A DNA stretch of 64,000 bases from Anastatus disparis (taxonomy: Eukaryota > Arthropoda > Insecta > Hymenoptera > Eupelmidae). Location: assembly GCA_017163975.1 (NCBI GenBank), contig JAFFSR010000292.1:1867501-1931500 (forward strand), given 5' to 3'. Within the stretch, counting starts at the first letter, position 1. Each line of letters starts with the position of its first letter. A program made the translations under genes and the position numbers. The notes under the pieces are model-generated. The model was not told the origin of the DNA, ran no database searches, and was given only the letters and a program-made list of their open reading frames with translations. Shown here one piece after another: positions 11,210 through 23,100 of this stretch.

Positions 11210-14200
11210 CATAAAACTTTTTCCCTTTTTAGTTATGCCTATGATGTGAGTGTTTTCACAGATGTGTAAACTTTGAGACGCAGCTTTCAAAAATTGATTA
11301 ATTATTTAGTAATCTACTTATCTTTTTTCAAAATATATATTACTGATATGTTTACATAAAAATATATTTTTTATTTTCGCCCATTCGCTAACCTACATAA
11401 TTTTAAATATTTAAAAAAAAGTACTTTCTTTAAAAATGACGTTGTACAAACACATATGGATAAAGATGAGCAGACGCGCTTATACGTGGAAAATTATAGG
11501 AGACACGTGTGTGTCGCGCAGCTTAATAGTTTTGTTTCTTTTAAAAAGCCTCTTTCAGGCTTTTAAAATAACCGGCCCTTTTAATGTCTGTTCTTCATAG
11601 AGGTACAACGATATCTGCTTTTGTTCAAGTATACCATTGATCAAACTTTTTTCTTTGAAACATATATGTTTGATTTATCTAAAACATGGATAACTACAAA
11701 TTGAGTTGAATTAAAAAATGTAATTCATTTGTAGAAAAATATTGTGAAAAATTAAAATTTTAAAACCATTTTGAGTACATTGATTCTTTTTAAAAACTAA
11801 TACAATATTTATTTTTATTTCTAAATATATTTTTAAATAAAATTTTTAATAATAAACAACGATAAAGAATAAAAATGATGTACAATTCGCGATAGTTAAA
11901 TACTAAAAACGTAAAAGCACGAAAAGTTTATATTTTTTTCTTTCTTTCTCTCGCACAAAAAGTTAACAAGTATTGTGCACTGCAAGCAATGTGAAAAATA
12001 ACTTTTGAAGAAAAAAAGAAAGATAAGGATTAAGTCTGACTGAATGATGGTTCATAACCTTTAATAACGACTGGAGCAATTATACTCTCATAAAACTCTC
12101 ATTGGGTAAGAGAGAAAAATTCTTGGGTCAGAGTCTTTCTCGAGTCTCTCTCTTTTGCTCTCACGGGTCAGATGCCATTAGAGCTAAGGGTTCGCGTAAA
12201 AAGAAAAAAAAATAAACTCTGCTCAATGCAAAAAGCTCGCGGAACGCTAATATAATCGTTGAAGCGAATCGCGCTCATCGACCCTTTCCGAATTCACCTT
12301 GCTATTGGGGGATACACTAATGTACTCTGGGTAAAAAAGGAAAGGAACTGATTATACGTTTCGTGGGTGCAATTTTTGCCATAACTTTTTCACAGCCATA
12401 CTTTCCCATAGTTGCCATTGAAACGTGCTTTCTCACTGTCTATACATACAAATATATATATAAAATTTTTTTTTCTTTTACCGATGCTTTTTACTTTCAT
12501 GGTGGTCTATTACACTCGTTCTCAGTTTATTTCAACGATTGTCCCTTTTTTCTATACATTTGCGCGTATAGCTCTGTGCGCTCTCTTTACTGTTAAATTT
12601 ATTTTTGCCGACACTTATTTTCGTGGGTGACAATTTTTCGCATCAACGATTCTACCTTGCAGGATGAAGATTCTTTTCTGTCGCGCAAAATCAATTTTAA
12701 AAAAAAAGAACGACTGTTTTCATGAAGATTCTTAGGCAATTACCGAGCGGTATCCTCCTTTTCCTAAAAATCGTTTCATTTTATGTTTTAAGATGAAGAT
12801 TGTATTGTTTCCGCAAATAAAACCTCAGGATTCAACCCTTTTAGCATTGCAATCTTTGTCGGCTTTCAAGGTGGTCTATTAGCTTTAAAGTTCTTTTGTG
12901 ACGTGGTAAGAGCTATGAAAATTATTTATTTGCTGTTATCAATAAATGCTCGATTTACGTGATACTTGAAAATTTTTTAAAATAACTAATAATTCAAATT
13001 TTCAAGTAAATTTGAAATTTTTTTCAAATTTTAATACAACTTTTCTTTACAAGAAATTTCTGTTTGAAAAAAATTTTCAATTTTTACTAACTTTTTAAAT
13101 ATTTTCAATAATAAAATTAAGAAAATACCAAGAAAATTTATCAAAAGTTTCAATATAAGAAATTAATAAAAATTGGTTGAAAATATTGCTATTACTTTCA
13201 GAAATATTAATGAATCATAAAATTTTTATGATTTGACTAATACTTGAAAAACATTTATTTCTGACAGAACTCCAACTTCAAATAATAAGTAAAATTTAAT
13301 TATTATAAATTCCTAAAGACTATAATAATATTTTCAATATTAATGATCAAACGTTTACAATGACCAAGAGCAAATCTGGACATTACGCATATAGTCAGTT
13401 CTTTTCTGACTGCTTATAATCGTTTGTTCTTGGGATTGAAAAAGAAAAAAAAATTAAAGAGCCGCGGCAACCCCTGAAAAAAAGAAATGTTCATTTTTTT
13501 TTCTTCTTCTTCCATCGTTTCTCAAGCCAATGGCTTAAGGCTTATATGTAGCTCAAGAGCAAACGCGTGCACAGTAAAAGAGAAGACAAAGATAAGAATG
13601 AAATACAAGATGAGAAGCAAGAATTACGTATATGTATATACACATATACAATGGGCTAGAAAATATATAAGGGATATCAAGAAGGAGAAGAGATGCTCTC
13701 TCAGAAGCAGCGATATAAGAAGCAAAAAAAAAATAACTAAACGAAAGTAAGAGATGATGCAAAAAAGAAAAAAAAGAAAAGAGGATAAATTCGCAACTGG
13801 AACACGTGCACCTGCCGCTAGGGGGTATATATACACCCATTCCATTCATTTTTTTTATGGCTTGCGGTTGTAACGCGCTGTAGCACCAAGCAAAGACTCG
13901 ACTCTATGTACGTTGCACCTGCCCTTCTTTAATTCCTTCCCCCGTAGGCCCTCCTCCTCCTGTTTTTTTAACGTGCAGATTTTCTCCACTTGCACAGACA
14001 CACAGACACAACTTTGGAGCCCTGAAGCTACTTCAACTTCTCTCCCTTCATCCGAACATTTCTTTCTTCTTTCTTGTATAGATGCAGCAACTTCCCTTTT
14101 TTCCTTACTGCAAGCTTGAAATTCAATATAAATTTAATTTGCGTTACGCGCGAATCATATTGATTTGATTGCTTATTGCTAAAGGAAACATCAGCATCAT

Positions 14201-15270
14201 AGATATCCATATTATAAAAGTCAATCATTAGGATTTTTGAGTGATTATTTTTATTAATTTAGTCAAGTAGCCAATATACTTTACTGACCAGTGAATAATA
14301 TCGATAAAATTTTTCTCACGAAATATAAGTTGATGCTATTTGATATTTTGAAACTTTATAGGATTGTAATTACATGGACTTGAACGTTAGGATTTATTAT
14401 TTTTTTATCATAGTGCATCCTCGGATAATTGTGTGAAAGAATGTATAAAATGCAAAATCAATAGTATATGTTGTTAAATAAATGAAATGATAAGACTGTT
14501 TCTATTAATATGTTATATAAGGAAAAATTCTATAAAATATTTTCAATATATTGCGTAAAAAAAATAATGCAAAATTTTTAGATACAGTATTGCTCATATT
14601 ATGATTAATATTTCTGCGTATTGCTGTGCATGAAATAAGCAGAAAAATGTAGCATTTGTTTCCTTGAAAGAAATTTTTATTTTAACCATACTTACGATCT
14701 AATTTATGGAAAAAATTTTGCTTTTCGTAGTTTTATGAACACATGTCAATGGTTACCTATGTGTGCAGCATAAAAAGTGGAAAGTAAAGCAATGACCTTT
14801 ATAAGTATTACAAATCAGAAAGTTTAAATCTAAAAAAAGAAGTTGATCAAAAGAAATTTTCGCGAGTATAAATTCGGGCTGACTAATTAACTAAAGGATA
14901 ATTATAGTATTTAAAATAAACAATATTTTTTTCTTAAGTTAAATTCATATACATAGTGTTAAAGTTTTTATATAAAAATTTACACGCTTTATATACGACT
15001 CGTTCATTAATTTAAAAACGAAATTTTTTCACGATTCATCAAGAATACACGAGAATGTTAAAATTGCGTAGTCTTAGAGTGCATATGTCTCTTATTGTTA
15101 TAATATATTACAAGTAGAATGAAAATTAAAAAATTATATTTATTAGTGAATTTGTGGTATTTGAAATATTTTTTTTTTTTAAATCATTAAATATATAAAA
15201 ATTTAATATTATAATAAGATTTTCTACTTTATACGAATCTAAATTGTTTGCCTACGATTCTGATCACAAT
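11210..15270. other. Intergenic, mixed composition, no supported gene
   Basis: The parts at 11.45-12.7 kb and 13.4-14.1 kb are less A+T-rich than their surroundings and hold GA/CT tracts, but I see no ATG-started conserved frame, no splice-linked peptide and no RNA gene. Such islands may be regulatory. Confidence 0.4.
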
Positions 15271-15271
15271 A

Positions 15272-15843
15272 CTCACTAAGAGAGTATCAGAGCTCCAATG
15301 CTCAATATTTCCCTAGTTACAGACAATCAAAGAATGTCGCTAAAAAATTTACTAGATTTTCAAATACTTATAATTCTTTAGCATTAACAGCTAGAAGATG
15401 GAAACCTTCTTTGAATCAAATCCTTTTGAAATTGCACTTATAGCATATTAGAATATTATTTTTAAGTTATAGCGTAATAAAGATATGACCAAAATTTTCT
15501 TTTTAAAAATTAATGAATAATAAAAGCTGAAATTTGGTTTAATCTTCATTACGCTATAAGTTTGCGGAAAAATAATATTTTCATTTGCTGTGAGTGCTAT
15601 TTCAAAAGGATTTGAGCTCAGCTTTTATTTAAAAAAGTTTCAAGCTTCTAGTTATTAATGCTAAAGAAATAAACGTTTGAAAATCTAGTAACTTTTTATG
15701 TGACATTCTTTAATTGTCTGTAACTAGGGAAATATTAAGAGTTGGGCTCTAAAATTCTGGTTTTTTCCATATTTTTTTCTGAAAACTTATCCCAAAGTTT
15801 AAGCGAAATCCGCGATGCGGAGGTCTGATACTCTCATAGTCAG
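15272..15843. mobile_element. 572-bp foldback (inverted-repeat) element
   Basis: The left end CTCACTAAGAGAGTATCAGA matches the reverse complement of the right end (CTGACTATGAGAGTATCAGA). Inside, the arms continue: AATATTTCCCTAGTTACAGA and TACTAGATTTTCAAA on the left recur inverted at 15670-15750, down to a loop near 15500. The right arm carries roughly 70-80 bp that the left arm lacks, so one arm has been deleted or expanded. No coding capacity. The target duplication is not clear. Confidence 0.65.
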
Positions 15844-16186
15844 ATTTTAGTTTTGATTTTAAAAAAAGAGCTGTACAATAAACTACCTATTACCGGAAAG
15901 GCTTAATTTATTCCTGAGTAGGATAGCTCTTGAAATAATCTGAATATTTTAACTTTATTCATCGAAAAAATCTATACTCAGAGGAGTCCTAATCACAAAA
16001 TTTTAATCCATCGCTGTGCAGCATGCATAAAAAAATATGATTTTATTTATGAACAAGTTTTCTTATTATTTATTTTTTTTAATTTTAAATGAAATAATAA
16101 ATTTTTTCTCTATAAAGAAGTATCTTTTAACAGTCAATGCAACTGTACAAAATAAAAATTTTTTATAAGTTTAAAATGAAATTCAA

Positions 16187-16357
16187 CCCTGGTAGAAAAT
16201 AAACCATTTTTTGGCCATTTTTGCTGGTTAACACATGTTAAAATGACACTTATCTAGAAATTCCGTACAAAGAGTTTCCAAAATTTCTAGATAAGTGCCA
16301 TTTTAACATGCGTTGGCCAACAAAAATGGCCAAAAAATGGTTTATTTTCTACCAGGG
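16187..16357. mobile_element. MITE, CCCTGGTAGAA family (well-preserved copy)
   Basis: A 171-bp near-perfect palindrome. Ends CCCTGGTAGAAAATAAACC and GGTTTATTTTCTACCAGGG are exact inverted repeats, and the arms of about 80 bp keep pairing (CATGTTAAAATG, CACTTATCTAGAAATT) to a short loop around 16270. It is the least decayed of the four copies in the window. I could not define a target-site duplication. Confidence 0.8.
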
Positions 16358-16359
16358 AA

Positions 16360-18910
16360 CTTATGTGCTAAAGAAAGACATTATTTAAGCAATTACTTGG
16401 ATAATAATTAACATTCATTAATTAGATATAATATAAATTTTATCACCAAATTAAAAATCTAAAAAGTTATTTTTTCATTTTAGCTGATTTTGAAATATAC
16501 AAGCTATTTTCTGTGATTGCATTTCATGATTATTGCTTTTATTTTTAAAATTTCGGAATGAAACGTTGTTACTTTAAAATCAGAAATTGCACTGCTCATT
16601 AATTTAAAAAAAGTAAGCATTTTTACTATTTGAATCTCTGCCATTTTCAATAACATTAATTTAGGAATTTTGCAGTGTTATTTCAAATTATTCAACCAAA
16701 TTTTTCATTTTTTTTGAAATTTTTTTTTATTTGAAATGCATTATTTCATTTAATTTTTTGAAATACTTATTTTTTGAATCATTTATTATTATAAAAAATT
16801 TAAGTTAAATAAAAATATTTTTAAAATATAATTCTTAAAAGTATAGAATAGGTCGATAAATAATAAGAATGTATATTATCTTTATGTTTTTTTAATAAAT
16901 TTTATAATAAACAATAGCATACACTTACATATGTTAGTTTTTTTTAAACTCTCTTAAGGTTTTTCGTACTTATATTACCGTTACACGTATAATTTTCATA
17001 ATTCTTTTCGCTTAAACTTCGCTTTGAACCCACGCATGATTTTTCACTGGGGTATCCTGTTATCCCACTATTTTATTTGTTTTTATTTCCTTGTCCTTCA
17101 GATTATTTTCTCTCTTACAATAAAACTATTACCTCTTAATCTTATTTATCATTTTTTCTCTACATATCTAATTATCGCATTTTAAAAGTACGCTCTAAGT
17201 TACGATTACTGAGATCATACTAATACATCACAGGGTTACATCGATATACATTTTTATTTTTTTCTATTTTTTTTTATTTTTTACTGTTTTATTTATAAAA
17301 ATGTAACATTTTTTCATTTCACATCGTAATTTGTGAATAATTTAATTATTTTAATGTAAAAAAGTTAAGATGTTTATGAAAAAAAGTTACATTTATGTTC
17401 GATCTGCGTGAGATACAATTTTTTAATAAGAAAATAGTTTAAGAATAATTCAAATTTTTTTTCGTTATAAAATATATTCTATTTAAACATTTATTACAAT
17501 ATTAAAAGTTTACTATTTTCTTTTTTGATTGAAGGCTCTGCAGTAAATTTTATGTATTTTCGCTTAAATTCAATTTTTTGATGACATGAAAAAATAGCTC
17601 TGTAACCACAATTTGTATTTTTAAATTGTAATCTCAAACAAAAATAGAAAACAAAAGTATTACAGGATAAGTAGAAAATTAATGAGGAATTAATATTTTC
17701 ATACTTGAAGAAACTTAGCCTTGTTATTCTTCACATAGCAAGAAACAATTTTTACAATAATTATATAATTCATTTGCTGATTTTTTTACAAATTACGAAA
17801 AAAATTGACCTTCAAACTTTTTAAACTTAAAATATTAAGATCATTTAAGAACAAAATTACAATTTTTTTTAAATACAAAAAGAATAAATTCCGAATAAGT
17901 TATTGCGAGAATTACTTTTTGCAACCACTTATTCAGACGGGTCTTAAGATGAATAAAAAAAAAAAGAGATAAACAGTCTTCTTTACTCTTTTCTTACGCA
18001 CATGTTACTGTCATTTTTTTTAAATTCAAATATTTTTCTGGTCATTTATGAAAAACGATTCGATTTCGTTAGCCGCTTTATTGTGAAATCATCGGCTTTT
18101 TTTTTCTTTCAATGCGAAACAGATTTATACAATTAATATTAAAATGGAAAATAAAAATAAGTGATAAATTGATAGTAAATGTTTTTTTTTTCAAACATGA
18201 ATATTACAATTGATCTTTGAAATGCTGTCAACATTTATGCAGAACTTTCTTATATTAATTTTGATCATTTGCAATATATGATTTTGTGAAATGGTTTTCA
18301 AGTGAAGGCATATTTGTACAATTTCATTACTTTTATTATAAAAAAAAATTATTACATGATTTACACTTAAGAGTGATGTTCAAGATTTAAACCAAAAGAA
18401 ACTGCATGTGTAAGAACGATGATAGACTTTGTCTATTTAATTTTATTGTCATTCTTCATCTCATTTCTCGTCGTGTATTTTGTACAACGTAGATCGAAGA
18501 CCATTTTTTCAAACACAAATTTTTTTTTTTAATTTTTATTAAATAATTGTTTTAAGAAAGTCAATAATTTATCAGAAGTAAAATTAAAAAAATACATTAG
18601 ACAACTTGATTCCGCAATATTCTCGAAAATAAACACTGGAAATTTAACTCGGAGTTGTGAAATAAATAGCTTAATTCACGCAAAAGTTTCGACAAGATCG
18701 TCGCAAACGTTTCAGTTCAATGTTCGACCTTACGTTTGATTTTACTTCGACTTGACCTTAACTATAAAAATTACAAAACATTCAAGTCCCCTTAAACAAT
18801 AAAAAAGATTTATTTTACATATTATACAGTTTAAAATTCTATACCCTTTCTATTCGATTGAATAAAAAGACGATATTAAGGATTACATCATTAAAACCGT
18901 CTTAATACCC
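16360..18910. other. Intergenic A+T-rich DNA, nothing recognised
   Basis: A/T homopolymer-rich sequence without plausible coding frames, RNA genes or repeat ends. Confidence 0.5.
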
Positions 18911-18913
18911 AGC

Positions 18914-18980
18914 GATGTCGAGAATCCCGACGTCAAATCAAAGCAGTCAAGCGATCGGTTCGACGTCGGGATCGGACATC
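18914..18980. other. GC-rich imperfect hairpin, possible small structured RNA
   Basis: GATGTCGAGAATCCCGACGTC and GACGTCGGGATCGGACATC pair over about 19 bp with one small bulge, separated by a 27-base loop. This gives a 67-nt stem-loop in otherwise A+T-rich DNA, 1.0 kb downstream of the dap stop codon. Size and shape are compatible with a pre-miRNA on either strand, but the sequence matches no miRNA I know and it may be chance or a protein-binding palindrome. Confidence 0.25.
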
Positions 18981-18989
18981 TCCATTCGA

Positions 18990-20012
18990 ATAAAAATTCG
19001 CGATGAACAAAAAAAAGGAAAAAAAAAAGAAAAAACGATCTTCGAGACTTTTAAACGAATATTTCTCTTTCCACATGCATATGTGAAAAGTCGAATTGAT
19101 CAACGCTCGAAAGAACATTTTATATAATAATTATAATAATAACAGCTCGCAACCATTTTATCGCAGGTTAGCAAACACACAATTAAAGGACAAAAATACA
19201 TTAATATATATTCTCTGTTTAAAGACTAAACTAAACGCCTAAATGAAATTATAACGAATGCTTAATCATCTAACGATTTCTTTTGTCTTATTTGTAATTT
19301 TTCTTTTTTCTTATTCTGCATATTTTATTTTTTTCAACTTATTTGCACATTTTTCTTTTGTGTTTATTTGCACTTTGCGCTTCCAACGAAAGAAAAACTT
19401 CTCTGCTTGTATCATAAGTGTGGAGCACACGCGTGCGCGTACGTCAAAACGCAAACGGTACTTCGTTTTTTTTTTTTCAAGCAGTAAGCTCATTCACTCG
19501 TTTCCTTTTATTTCCCCTCTTTTTTAAAGCGTCTCTTTCGTACTCGGCCCTTTTTACTTATTTAGCTTTCCTTCCCTCGGTATTTTGCGTTACTTTCTTG
19601 TAGCGATAGCACGCAACGTAAACACGCCACGAAGAAATAAAAAAAAAAACAACAACGGATTAATCTAGGTGAATGGCACAGCCAAAAGACTTCGCGCGTC
19701 TTTTAATTCTATAAGATAGCGCGGAAAAGTCTCCTATCCATAAAAATATAAAGTTTTCATTACATCTTCGTATAGGTAGAAGAAAAGCTTTTAATAAAGG
19801 CTTTGTAAGTAACAAAATGACGTTAGAAGTCATAAACGAAAAGAGCAGTGAGAAGAGGATAATAAAAGGAAGTTTTTAAAGTAAAGAAAAGAAAGTTTTT
19901 TCTCGTAGAACTCGCTGAAATTTTTCTTCGTTGCAATTCATCAACGTCTTCTTAATTATACAAACTTGGCTTCAAGGGTCAATATCCATCAAGTAATAAT
20001 ATTAATAATATT
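18990..20012 (-). other. dap: dap 3' flank with probable 3' UTR
   Basis: Downstream of the dap stop (minus strand) there are polyadenylation-type hexamers: ATTAAA at about 19794 and 19702, and AATAAA at about 19507. The 3' UTR therefore probably runs 0.2-0.5 kb. No further coding sequence is seen. Confidence 0.35.
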
Positions 20013-20113
20013 TTAGCTGCGTATTTGACCGGCATTGCGTGCCACTTTCTCCGGTGGCTCTATCACATTCTTTGTTGAACCATTTACTGTGCGCTTGCGG
20101 CTCTTCATGAAAT
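20013..20113 (-). CDS. dap: dacapo CDK inhibitor, last coding exon (PIP-box/NLS tail)
   Basis: Following a good acceptor (TTTCTGTTTACAG, AG at 20115-20114), 101 bases supply the last two bases of an Asp codon and 32 more residues to TAA. They begin FMKSRKRTVNGSTK and end NAGQIRS. Joined in phase to the upstream exon the tail reads QAAITDFMKSRKR, which parallels the C-terminal MTDFYHSKRR of human p21, a PCNA-binding box followed by basic residues that also act as a nuclear signal. The phase fit (one base plus 101 bases), the acceptor and the family resemblance together identify the exon although it is far too short to find by ORF length. The intron separating it from exon 1 is 6.84 kb. Confidence 0.88.
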
Positions 20114-23100
20114 CTGTAAACAGAAAATTTAATTTTTGGTTAAATATTGTTTTTTCATAATGAAACGATTAAAATTAATTTTATGATTTCGTTTTACGTA
20201 TCATCAAAATATAAACAATAAATAATATTTTTAAAAACAGAAATAAAAGATAATTATTCGAAAGCAAAAAATTTATTTATGAATTAACTCAATGAGAAAT
20301 GAATTGAATATTTTATCTTTTTATATATTTCTCGCTTACAATTTTGAGTGTTATTATAACGTTATGATGTAATGTTATGTTCATCGTTTTTAAATTAGTA
20401 TGCACATCTATAAAATCTTATCACGTTATTCAAAGATTGAATAATAAGAATGATAAAGAATATTTTTTTCTCCCAAATAACGCTTCTGATTAATCCATGA
20501 TTCATAGCAGTTTAATTTTCGGCTGAAACAGGTTCGGCCAACGGAAAAATAAAGTTTCGTCACAATCAATACATATTTATACGTTTTTTTTCTGCATAAA
20601 AAACAACTGTTAACAATCCATTCTCAAATTTGCATACGTAAACAATGAGATTTCAGAGTAATTTTCATTTATTTTCAAAGTCAGAAAACCAACTAAAAAA
20701 AAGGCCAAAGTTTTTTTTTCAACTTTTTCCGCAATGCAATAATACAGTTTGCAAACTATATGCAAAATTTAAAAACCGGTGTATGTTGTGCATATTCATG
20801 TCGTAAATTATACAATGAAAATCTTTAGTATTGCATGATTATTATCGAAGGCCATTTCTAATGTAATTGCGATGTCGCTTTATACAAAGCCCGTATATAT
20901 ACGTTCGCGCATTAAGTTGTAGCGCGCATTCCAATATTCGTATAATGTATCAAGACTCGTTTTTATTACGTAACACACGTGTGCCGTCAGCCGATCACAT
21001 TTATTTCATTTATTATTATTTCAATTTATTTGTAAATTTAATAATTTTATTATTGTAATTTTAATAAAAATTTTAGCTTAAGTTGCAAGAAAAATATATC
21101 ATCGATTAAAACAGGGAAAAAATTTTTTTTTCTACTTGTCTTAGTCTTTTAAATATTATCAATATGCGTATAACGAATAAAGTATATATTTTTATTATAA
21201 TTTTGCGCGCAATCTGTATATTGCAGCTGGCCCACGCATCGGTCGATGCTTGACCTCTCGAAAAAAGCATATTTAGTGGAATTCTGATAAAAACGTTTTT
21301 TTTTTAACGCAACTTGCAGCCTATCGTACAACGATATCGCTTAATTTGAATTTTTTTAACTTTATTTTTGCATTATTAGTACGCTTGTCTGGTTTTGTCA
21401 AGTTATGAGTTTAGAAGTTAAATTAAAGATTTTTAATTATGAATTTACATGATGAAATAGAACTAATTTTAAATGTCGTTATATTTATAAGCTTTAGCCG
21501 AATTGTTTTTTTTCGAATTCATAGGAAAAATTTTTTATACACATTTCATAAGCGTAAATTTAAATTAATTCTTTTAGATTTATTTTTCGATAGCCCTGCA
21601 TTATTTCTATATGTTACATTGTCGTAGTAATTATGGGGGTGTTTATAGATATGTCTCGCAAAACAAAAGGTGCAGAGACGACAGAGGCGATAAAATTAAA
21701 ATTCCGAGTTCGAATTTTAAGCAGAACGACATTTGCCCTCGGGTGTGCTGCTCTTGTTGCAACCAAAATTCAAATGAAATTCAAATTAGAACAAATTATA
21801 ATTGAAAATAAAAAAAAAGTAACAGTAGCCAGTCAAGCACGCGACACGACCTATAGATAAAGAAAAATAAAAAAAAAAAATAAAATATGTTTATAACGGC
21901 ACGTTACACATCCACCCTCTCTTTTAATGCAAATATATATACCAGCAGCAGTAGTTAAAACCATACGCGTGCCACGCGATATGTATTTGTATAAACGTTG
22001 ACAACTGGCTTTACGCATTTTTCTATATACATATCTAAGAAAAATAAAATAAAATGCATATGCACCCTCCTCTTTTATGTATTCCAAGATCTTGATTAAC
22101 ACACGCGCCGACATATAACCAAAGCAAAGAACCCCATATGTTTCTCTATTTTTTCAACCCCCAGCAGCATGGACTTTGAATATAAATACATTTGTACGAG
22201 CTGTGTTATTGTTGTTTAAAAAAATATAATCATGTCTGTATACATGCGGGACTAGAGAAAATTTAGCGTTAACATTCACGTTTGTTTATTTGACGTAGAG
22301 TAAGAGGGCAGGCTTTTTTAACGCTTGCTTTATTGCAAATTATACAGTGGATTTGTGCAAATGTTGACTTTAGCTTTTATTATATTTTTCCGTATTAATG
22401 TTGAATGTAGGTTTCATAAATGTTGGTATACACAATTATTATTTATCAGCTATTGTTGGTTTAACAGTCAATAAAATAAATTCTATGGAAATAAGGAAAC
22501 GTGTAGTTTTATATATCTAAAAACCGTTAAAAATTCAAATGAAGAAAATACTATTGTATTTGAAACATCCGATAAGTACTATTCAATCAAACCTTTATAT
22601 GAGAGATCAAAAACGCTTTTCTTTTTTTATTTCAGTAGATAGAAAAGTGATTGCATAGAAAGATATGAAATCCACACCGATTTTTCAATTTCCTGACATT
22701 TTAACATTGACGAGAGTACTAAAAATCTCTATCAAATACATCTCAATGCCACTCAATACAGCTGTTGTGTTCCCTATGTAACATTTATACAGACGAGATG
22801 AGGCGATTGACGAGTAGTCGTAAAAGACGGGATGCAATTGTCGTGTCGTTTTGATATAATACGAGGGAGAATATAGAAATGTAGACAACAACAAGAAGAA
22901 GAGGGGCGCGATGCAATCGATGCAATTTTTAAGCAGACCTTGGACAAAAAAAATCAACCTAAAACCGTAACCGAAGAAGTATAAGGTCGTGTGTTAGGTG
23001 ACATACGGATATGCATGCATTCATCCCCTCTTAATTTTTTTTTTCTTACTTTTTTTACTTGGTCTTTCGAGAGGAGCCACGAGTAAGTAATAAATCATTC

